In this document: positions 58,316-64,000 of the stretch, in pieces
Layout of the letters: each line of letters opens with the position of its first letter
How positions within the stretch are numbered: the first letter of the stretch is position 1
NCBI GenBank assembly: GCA_049324835.1
Contig: JBMOMT010000011.1
Location: forward strand, 92,743-156,742
Length of the DNA: 64,000 nt
Direction: 5' to 3'
From: JBMOMT01 sp049324835
GTDB taxonomy: Bacteria; Chloroflexota; Anaerolineae; CAYNKW01
Notes under the pieces: model-generated
What the model was told of the DNA's origin: nothing
The model's input: only the letters and a program-made list of their open reading frames with translations
The model's database searches: none
Made by a program: the position numbers and the translations under genes

Positions 58316-59701
58316 CTATGTCTGGATCGCCAGCCCTGCGCCCTGCGCCGGCCGGCAGACAAACGGCGTTATCTGGCAACCAGTGGCCTGTCGGTAGCAG
58401 GCTGTCAACTGCTGGCAGAAACCCTGCACCGCTCCCACCTCTACCAGCGCGATCACACAGCCGCCCCAACCGGCGCCCGTCAGCCGCGCGCCGAGGCAAC
58501 CCGGCGTGGTCCGTGCCATCTCGGCCAGAGCATCAGCCTCGGAGCAACTGGCGGCGTAATCGGCGCTCATGCTGGCATGGGCGGCATCCAGCAAACGGCC
58601 CACAGCGGCGACGTCGCCGGATTGCAGGGCTTTTACAGCGGTCAGCACCCGTTCGTTCTCGGTGATCACGTGACGGCAGCGAGCGCGCACGGCAAAGACG
58701 CCGCCGGCGGGCAGGTTGTGATCCACTGCCAGCTCTGCCAGCCAGTCCCGTTCCAGGCCCAGGGCGGCCAACTCGTCGGCGTTGGCCTGCTCCGGCAATA
58801 CCTCGTCCAACAGCGCCAGCACCTCGGCCAGCGATAACCCCAACGCCGATGGCGCCACGTCGCGCAGATGGGTGATGTGCCGCCCTGGCAAATGGCCCTG
58901 CAGCAGCCGCACGCCGATCTTACCCTCGGCGACGCGCCGGTTGAATTCGGAGCGGGTGTTCTGGTGGCGCACGCCGCTGTTGGCCACCACCAGCGCGTAA
59001 CCTTTTGGCAGCGGAACGTGCCCGGTCGTGTAGGCTCCGTCGCGCGGGCGGCAATCGAGGAACATGGCATGTCCCCGGCGGCCCAACAGCGCCGCGAATT
59101 GATCCATCACGCCGCCGCGCGTGCCCACGTACCACTCGGCCTCGCCGGTCAGGGCAGCCAGCTCGACCGGCGGGATCGGCAGGCGGTTGAGATGGGCCAG
59201 CGCCACGGCCACAGCCACCGTCAGCGCCGAGGACGAGCTCACGCCTGCGCCGCGCGGCACGCCCAGCGGCGGCGCGCCAGACACGAGTGCATCCATGCCG
59301 TGCAGCGCCGAACCGGAACGGCGGGCCAGTGCCTGGGCCGCGCCGCGGGCGTAATTGCTCCAGTCGCCGCGTGGGGCAGCGGCAATTTCCGGCGCGATCT
59401 CGAAGCGACAGGGCGGAAAATCGGCCTCGACGTTGCTCAATCGTAGTGTTGCATCGGCGCGGGGCCGAGCCAGCAACAGCACATCCTGGTCCAACGAGAC
59501 CGGCATCACGAATCCGTGATGGTAATCGGTATGCTCACCGATCAGGTTCACCCGGCCGGGGGCGCGAAAGATACTCAGCGGTCCTGGGCCGTGCAGTGCG
59601 ACAAAGAGAGCCAACGCCTGCCGATACCGTTCGAGCTGGCGGTCGACGCCACGACCGTAGATGGTTTTTAACGTGGTTTGCAGCCTTTGGTCAGCCATCA
59701 T
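58316..59701 (-). CDS. galK: Galactokinase (GHMP kinase)
   Basis: A 461-aa galactokinase. The signature RAPGRVNLIGEHTDYHHGFV is complete; the GHMP phosphate motif is VPRGAGVSSSSALTVAVA; and GARLTGAGWGGCVIAL is the C-terminal motif 3. It phosphorylates galactose at C1 in the Leloir pathway. It is longer than E. coli GalK (382 aa), with extra N- and C-terminal residues. MM at 59701/59698 gives two starts; neither has a strong ribosome site. No galT or galE is adjacent. Confidence 0.92.
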   Translation of the reverse strand: MMADQRLQTTLKTIYGRGVDRQLERYRQALALFVALHGPGPLSIFRAPGRVNLIGEHTDYHHGFVMPVSLDQDVLLLARPRADATLRLSNVEADFPPCRFEIAPEIAAAPRGDWSNYARGAAQALARRSGSALHGMDALVSGAPPLGVPRGAGVSSSSALTVAVAVALAHLNRLPIPPVELAALTGEAEWYVGTRGGVMDQFAALLGRRGHAMFLDCRPRDGAYTTGHVPLPKGYALVVANSGVRHQNTRSEFNRRVAEGKIGVRLLQGHLPGRHITHLRDVAPSALGLSLAEVLALLDEVLPEQANADELAALGLERDWLAELAVDHNLPAGGVFAVRARCRHVITENERVLTAVKALQSGDVAAVGRLLDAAHASMSADYAASCSEADALAEMARTTPGCLGARLTGAGWGGCVIALVEVGAVQGFCQQLTACYRQATGCQITPFVCRPAQGAGLAIQT

Positions 59702-59759
59702 CGACCTGAATGGTATTGCCGATTGGCCGCCGGGAAAGAGTCGATCCCACAAAGCTCGC

Positions 59760-60941
59760 TCATTTCAAGAGGTCGGCGGCCAGTTGGGCATACACCCGGA
59801 CGGCGGCGGCCACGTCGTCCAGACGAACCTGTTCCTGGGTGGTGTGGGCGTAGCGCTCCTCGCCGGGGCCAAAACCCACGGTGGGGATGCCGGCCACACC
59901 CATGGTGTAAGCGCCGTCGGTGGAAAAATCCCACTGGCCGATGTGCGGCAGGTAACCCAGAGTGTGGCGCACGGCCCGCACCGTGGCCTGCACCAGTGGA
60001 TGGTCCTCGTCCATGGCCCAGGCGGGGAAATACTCCGCCTGGCGGGCCTGGTAGCCGGTGTAGCTGGTGGATCGGTATTCGGTGACCCGGACCTGGGCCT
60101 GGAGGTTCTCGCGCAGGATGACGCCTTCTACCTCAGACAACGCTTTGGCCTCCGTCTCACCCAACGTCAGGCGGCGGTCGATGTACAACTCGCACCGATC
60201 GGGCACGACGTTGCGGCTGCCGGCGGTGCTTGCGATGTGGGTAACGGCCAGGCTGCCGCGACCCAGCAGTCGATCTTGAGCCAGTTGGCCGGCCAACAAT
60301 TCCAACCCAAAGATGATGCGGGCCGCGCCGTAAATGGCATTCTCGCCGCGTTGAGGCGCTGCGGCGTGTGCGGCCTTGCCATGCACGATGACCGACATGC
60401 CCATACGACCGCGCTGCCCCCGGCTCACCTGGAGGTCAGTTGGCTCACCCAGCACCACCCAGTCGGGGCGCAGCCCTTGCTCTTCAACGAGCACCCTCAT
60501 CGCCAGACCCTCGCAGGGCTCCTCCTGCACCACGGCGACGAGGTAGAGATCACCATTGAGGGGGGTGCGGGCGTCGCGCAGCATTTTGGCGGCATAGATC
60601 ATGGCTGCCAGACCACTCTTCATATCGGCCGTTCCCCGGCCATAGAGCACACCGTCTCGAATCTCGCCCCCAAAGGGATCACGCTGCCAGGCGGCCGGAT
60701 CGCCCTCGCCGACCACGTCCATGTGGCCGTTAAAGACGAGTTTTTTGCCCCTGCCGCTGCCAATGCGCCCGACGACGCTGCCGATGCGATCGGTGTGTAC
60801 GTCGGCGAAACCCAGCCGCTGCATCTCGTCGATCAGACGGGCCGCCGCCGCACCTTCCTGGGTCGATAGGCTGGGTATGCGCACCAAATCCTGGAGAAAC
60901 TGTGTCATGGCTGCCAGGTCTTGGGACGAAAGCTCAAACAT
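59760..60941 (-). CDS. M20 family hydrolase, YgeY-like
   Basis: A 393-aa M20 hydrolase. The metal residues are in LVFNGHMDVVGEG, GRGTADMKSGLAAM, VVQEEPCEGLAM and LGEPTDLQV, with WDFSTDGAYTMGVAGIPTVG and ERYAHTTQEQV at the end. This matches the YgeY subgroup, annotated as a selenium-metabolism-linked hydrolase, which is related to ArgE/DapE. Function is inferred only. A GAGGTGAGC site precedes the ATG at 60941. The gene is 23 bp from the sugar transferase gene upstream. Confidence 0.87.
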   Translation of the reverse strand: MFELSSQDLAAMTQFLQDLVRIPSLSTQEGAAAARLIDEMQRLGFADVHTDRIGSVVGRIGSGRGKKLVFNGHMDVVGEGDPAAWQRDPFGGEIRDGVLYGRGTADMKSGLAAMIYAAKMLRDARTPLNGDLYLVAVVQEEPCEGLAMRVLVEEQGLRPDWVVLGEPTDLQVSRGQRGRMGMSVIVHGKAAHAAAPQRGENAIYGAARIIFGLELLAGQLAQDRLLGRGSLAVTHIASTAGSRNVVPDRCELYIDRRLTLGETEAKALSEVEGVILRENLQAQVRVTEYRSTSYTGYQARQAEYFPAWAMDEDHPLVQATVRAVRHTLGYLPHIGQWDFSTDGAYTMGVAGIPTVGFGPGEERYAHTTQEQVRLDDVAAAVRVYAQLAADLLK

Positions 60942-60964
60942 GCTCACCTCACTGTGGGTCGTCG

Positions 60965-62389
60965 TTAATAGGCGCCGTTGCCCAAGAGAACGGTGGGGAT
61001 GGTCTGCAAGAATATCCTGGTGTCGAGGGCCGGCGACCAGTTTTCGATGTAATAGATATCCAACAGGCACATCTCGTCAAAAGTCAGGTTGCTGCGACCG
61101 CTGACCTGCCACAGACCGGTGAGGCCGGGCCAGGTTTGCAGCCGTTTTTTGTGCCATTCCATGTATCGGCTCACCTCTTCCGGCAGCGGGGGGCGCGGTC
61201 CGACGAGGCTCATATCGCCTTTCAGGATGTTGTAAAGCTGAGGGAACTCGTCCAGGCTGAGGCGGCGCAGGGATTTGCCCAGACGGGTAAGGCGTGGATC
61301 GTTGCGGATTTTGAACAACGGGCCCTGGGCTTCGTTCAGCTCGATCAGGGATTGTTTTTCCTCATCGGCGCCCTGACGCATGGTGCGAAATTTGTAACAC
61401 GTAAACGGCCGGCCGCCTTTGCCGATGCGTGTCTGGGCAAATATGACCGGGCCGGGCGAATCGAGTTTTATGGCGAGGGCCAGCAGCAGCAACATCGGCG
61501 AGAGCACCACCAGGCTGATCAGCGCCACGGTGAAATCCAGCGCCCGTTTGACCCACCACAACCCGCCGTGGATGCTGATGTCGCGCAGGCTGAGCAGTGG
61601 GATGCCTCCCAGGTCTTCCACGTCCACCTGGGTGAGGGAAAGCTGAAAGAGATCCGGCACGATGCGGGCGCGCACGTCGTGACGTTCGCACTGATCGACG
61701 ATGCTCAGAATCTTGCGGTGATACATCCAGGGCAGGGTGACGATCACCTCGTCTACCGCTTCCCGGCTGACAATGCGCGGCAGATTCTCCAGTTTGCCCA
61801 GAGCCCTGAACCGCCCGATGTCGGTGTGCGCCTTTTCGGGGTGATCGTCGACGAAGCCGATCACCCGATAGCCCAGCTCTGGCCGGGCGACGATGTTACG
61901 CATCACCGAACGGCCCACCTCACCCGCGCCGACGATGATCGCGTGGCGCGTGCCATAACCTCGTTTACGGATCTCGGCCTTGAGCAACCGCAGCGCCAGC
62001 CGTTCCAGGCTGAGCAAGAGAACGATCACCGCGCCGACCATCAAAAAGATGAAACGTGAGTAGTAAAACTGGATGACATAGGTGATGGCCATCAGGATGA
62101 CGATGCCGGTGGCGGTGCCGCTGAACACGGCGTAAACCTCGTCGAACCAGGAGCGGCCGCGCCGATGGTGATAGACGCCCCCCAACGCAAAGACGACGAG
62201 CAACAGAACGGTAAGGGCCAGCGCAATGGGCATAAAAACGGCATAGGGCTCCTGATACTCTGGAGCAACCAACAGCGGCCATTGTTGGTGGTAACGCATC
62301 CAATAGGCAAGCCAGAACGAGAGGTTGATCAGGAGCGCGTCGGCCAGGGCCTGTAGGGGCCTGCGCAGCCGCTGCAATCTCTCAAACAT
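60965..62389 (-). CDS. Undecaprenyl-phosphate sugar phosphotransferase (WbaP/WcaJ-like)
   Basis: A 474-aa polyprenyl-phosphate hexose-1-phosphate transferase that starts surface-polysaccharide synthesis. Five membrane helices (about 13-28, 46-68, 83-108, 113-133 and one near 285-307), a Rossmann-like cytoplasmic domain (IIVGAGEVGRSVMRNIV) and the catalytic domain with LDSPGPVIFAQTRIGKGGRP, YKFRTMRQGAD, RLSLDEFPQLYNILKGDMSL and GPRPPLPEE. The ATG at 62389 has a GAAAGGAAAC site and overlaps the stop of the GT4 gene by 8 bp. Confidence 0.95.
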   Translation of the reverse strand: MFERLQRLRRPLQALADALLINLSFWLAYWMRYHQQWPLLVAPEYQEPYAVFMPIALALTVLLLVVFALGGVYHHRRGRSWFDEVYAVFSGTATGIVILMAITYVIQFYYSRFIFLMVGAVIVLLLSLERLALRLLKAEIRKRGYGTRHAIIVGAGEVGRSVMRNIVARPELGYRVIGFVDDHPEKAHTDIGRFRALGKLENLPRIVSREAVDEVIVTLPWMYHRKILSIVDQCERHDVRARIVPDLFQLSLTQVDVEDLGGIPLLSLRDISIHGGLWWVKRALDFTVALISLVVLSPMLLLLALAIKLDSPGPVIFAQTRIGKGGRPFTCYKFRTMRQGADEEKQSLIELNEAQGPLFKIRNDPRLTRLGKSLRRLSLDEFPQLYNILKGDMSLVGPRPPLPEEVSRYMEWHKKRLQTWPGLTGLWQVSGRSNLTFDEMCLLDIYYIENWSPALDTRIFLQTIPTVLLGNGAY

Positions 62390-63614
62390 CTTGTTTCCTT
62401 TCGCGCCGCGCTTCCCAGGCGCGCTCGTAGACGCGGACCGTCTGGCGCGCCGTTTCTTGCCAGGAAAAGTTTCTGGCCCGCTGCATCCCACGCTGACGCA
62501 GATCGGCGCGCCGTGATGGGCTGTTGGCCAGCGAGGCCAGCGCGTCTGCCAGCGCGGCCGTATCGGTGGGCGGCACCTGCAGGCCGGCGTCACCCACCAC
62601 CTCTGGCAAGGATGAAGTATCGGAAACGATCACCGGCGTGCCGCAGGCCATGGCCTCCAGCGGCGGCAGTCCAAAACCCTCGAACCAGGAAGGATAAACG
62701 AACACCTCGGCAGCGCTGTACCAGAGTGGCTTTTCCTGCTCCGGCACGTAACCCGGGAAAATGATACGCTCCACCAGGCCCAGCCGTTCGACGGCGTCGA
62801 AAATCTGCCGGTAATACCAGCCCTTGCCGCCGGCGATCACCAGGTGCGGCATGCCGCCGTCGCTGGCGACGAGTCGGGCGTAGGCTTCCAGCAGCCCCAC
62901 CACGTTCTTGCGAGGTTCCAGAGTACCTAAAAACAGAAAGAATCGCTCTGGCAGACCCTTTTCGCGCCTGAAAGCGGCCAGCGCTGCCGGGGATTGTGGC
63001 GCAAATCGTTCCTCCACGCCGCAATAGACTCGATCCACCCGTTCGGCTGGTTTACCCATCAACCGCACCACGTCTTGACGTGTGCTTTCCGAGATGGCGA
63101 TGACCCGCTGCGCCTGATGCACCGACCGTCGGGTGAACAGCCGCAGATAAAGCCGATTGAGAGGCCGAAAGTTATCGGGGTAGCGCAGAAAACTCAGGTC
63201 CAAGATAGTCACCACACTGGGACAGGGTTGGTTTACAGGCGAGACGAACGCCATGGCGTGCAGCAGATCGACCCGCAACTGTTTCAAAAGCAACGGTTGA
63301 ACGGCCTGCTCCCAAAAAATGCGCACCGGCGCGCGGACTGTGGGCAGGCGTGATAGCCGGACAGACAGGTGGGACGGTGGCGCAAAGTGGCGGTCACTCA
63401 AGAAGGCGGTGAAACGATGTGGCCCTGCAAGCAGAGCCAAGTGGCACAGTAAATGGTAGATGTACCAGTTGATCCCGGCCCCCCGATAGTTTCGCCCCAG
63501 CGACAGCAAGTGGGCGTTCAATCCCACGTGAAGGTGCCGGGGCGATGCTGGCGACGCGTTGGTATCAGGCAATGAACCTGTATTCTCTGTCTCAGACTCG
63601 TCCACGCCCACCAT
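62382..63614 (-). CDS. Glycosyltransferase family 4 (GT-B)
   Basis: A protein of up to 410 aa with GT-B fold. The N-domain has HVGLNAHLLSLGRNYRGAGI and the C-domain FFLFLGTLEPRKNVVGLLEA, PGYVPEQEKPLWYSAAEVFV and YPSWFEGFGLPPLEAMACG with the EX7E-type sugar-nucleotide site. It probably transfers mannose or a related sugar. The start is uncertain: the ATG at 63614 overlaps the -10 box of the only good promoter, so a start at TTG or GTG some 14-28 codons further in is likely. It overlaps the sugar transferase gene by 8 bp. Confidence 0.9.
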   Translation of the reverse strand: MVGVDESETENTGSLPDTNASPASPRHLHVGLNAHLLSLGRNYRGAGINWYIYHLLCHLALLAGPHRFTAFLSDRHFAPPSHLSVRLSRLPTVRAPVRIFWEQAVQPLLLKQLRVDLLHAMAFVSPVNQPCPSVVTILDLSFLRYPDNFRPLNRLYLRLFTRRSVHQAQRVIAISESTRQDVVRLMGKPAERVDRVYCGVEERFAPQSPAALAAFRREKGLPERFFLFLGTLEPRKNVVGLLEAYARLVASDGGMPHLVIAGGKGWYYRQIFDAVERLGLVERIIFPGYVPEQEKPLWYSAAEVFVYPSWFEGFGLPPLEAMACGTPVIVSDTSSLPEVVGDAGLQVPPTDTAALADALASLANSPSRRADLRQRGMQRARNFSWQETARQTVRVYERAWEARRERKQDV

Positions 63615-63639
63615 TATACCACAGAACGGTCGGCAAGCA
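63612..63639 (-). promoter_or_regulatory. Promoter of the GT4 / sugar transferase transcript
   Basis: On the minus strand TTGCTT, a 16-bp spacer and TATAAT lie at about 63639 down to 63612. The -10 box overlaps the first ATG of the GT4 frame. Confidence 0.55.
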
Positions 63640-63714
63640 AGGATGGTGGGGGCTATTTCAGCTCTATGACGTTTTTATTCTCTTGCGGGGTTTCGGCGCG
63701 ATTTTGCTGGCGGG

Positions 63715-63870
63715 AGGGGGGCAGCGCTGCAGGTTGGTCTGGCGGGCGAAGCAGGCGACGTATACTATATACATGGCGATCACCTGGGCTCCGCCGTGAT
63801 GCTCACCGACGAATCTGGCGCTGTGGTGGGCCGCGCTTTCTACCTCGACAATGTTAGATTTAGGTGCAAC
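63715..63870 (+). pseudogene. RHS-repeat protein remnant
   Basis: A plus-strand frame reads GDVYYIHGDHLGSAVMLTDE and then SGAVVGRAFYLDN (63754-63852). This is the hallmark YYxHxDHLGSxxxLTD of RHS/YD-repeat core ends. No start codon or ribosome site is present, and the similarity stops at both sides, so it is a fragment of a lost RHS-type polymorphic-toxin or wall-associated protein gene. Confidence 0.7.
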
Positions 63871-63895
63871 GCACTTAGGGTCTGTAAAAGAATAA

Positions 63896-63985
63896 CTTCC
63901 GCCACTGTCATTCTGAGCGCCTGTAAGGGCGCGAAGAATCCCGTTTGAGTAGAACGAGACCCTTCGCTTCGCTCAGGGTGACACG
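63896..63985. repeat. Dispersed inverted repeat at right edge
   Basis: GTCATTCTGAGCG at the left and CGCTCAGGGTGACAC at the right are imperfect inverted arms around a segment with CGAAGAATCCCG and CCCTTCGCTTCG. This TCATTCTGAGCGAAG-type repeat occurs widely in bacterial genomes. The rest of 63871-64000 shows no gene. Confidence 0.65.
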
Positions 63986-64000
63986 GGAATTTATATTTTT

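Overview
The window is a GC-rich bacterial chromosome segment, most likely from the phylum Chloroflexota (an Anaerolineae or Caldilineae type of organism). This taxon call is inference. It rests on secreted proteins with Thr/Pro-rich stalks, a large MalT-like LuxR regulator, a membrane PIN-TRAM protein, DUF3786, DUF2877 and DUF6391-type proteins, a Cys-containing C-terminal membrane tail next to a sortase, and CaiB-type and TPP-enzyme accessory genes. Promoters mostly follow the sigma-70 pattern (TTGnnn, 16-17 bp, TATAAT-like). No rRNA, CRISPR array or complete insertion sequence was seen.

Layout. 0-15.4 kb is a minus-strand information-processing region: aspS; a DUF3789 microprotein; the rpmG / tRNA-Trp / secE / nusG / rplK / rplA / L10 leader / rplJ / rplL block; tuf behind tRNA-Thr, tRNA-Tyr and tRNA-Thr; rlmB-like and cysS; a cytidylate-kinase-like gene and a PIN-TRAM gene; a tRNA-Pro/Gly/CAU cluster; then DUF3786, a zincin and an aminotransferase. 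15.3-23.1 kb holds a Tat-exported phosphoesterase and a plus-strand glycan or glycolipid cluster: flippase, GT2, epimerase, methyltransferase-like protein, radical SAM and zinc dehydrogenase.

23.0-28.8 kb is the accessory region. It contains an 87-bp tandem repeat, a duplicated GxxExxY protein bracketed by copies of that repeat, an MFS transporter, an aldo/keto reductase split by an in-frame amber codon, and a lower-GC two-gene operon. That operon encodes an AAA ATPase and an HNH nuclease that look like PtuA and PtuB of the Septu anti-phage system, behind a near-consensus promoter.

28.8-43.3 kb carries a TPP enzyme with an SDR, a receiver-CpaE fusion, an MBL hydrolase, uvrA, a receiver-GAF-GAF-histidine kinase, a CoA-transferase fused to DUF2877, a GH4 glycosidase and a deacetylase. 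43.4-54.2 kb has envelope genes (TlpA-like, Lgt-like, sortase, DUF6391), holA, a secreted peptidase-MA protein, a zinc-ribbon/MalT-LuxR pair, and a translationally coupled redox module (NapH-like Fe-S membrane protein, small protein, Isf-like flavoprotein, second flavoprotein).

54.3-64 kb has an MFS transporter, two M20 hydrolases, purA, galK, and a sugar transferase with a GT4 glycosyltransferase that probably start surface-polysaccharide synthesis. The right edge holds an RHS-repeat remnant and a dispersed inverted repeat.

The best candidates for follow-up are the Septu-like operon, the repeat-bracketed GxxExxY gene, the divergent EF-Tu, the CoA-transferase-DUF2877 fusion and the Isf-like redox module.
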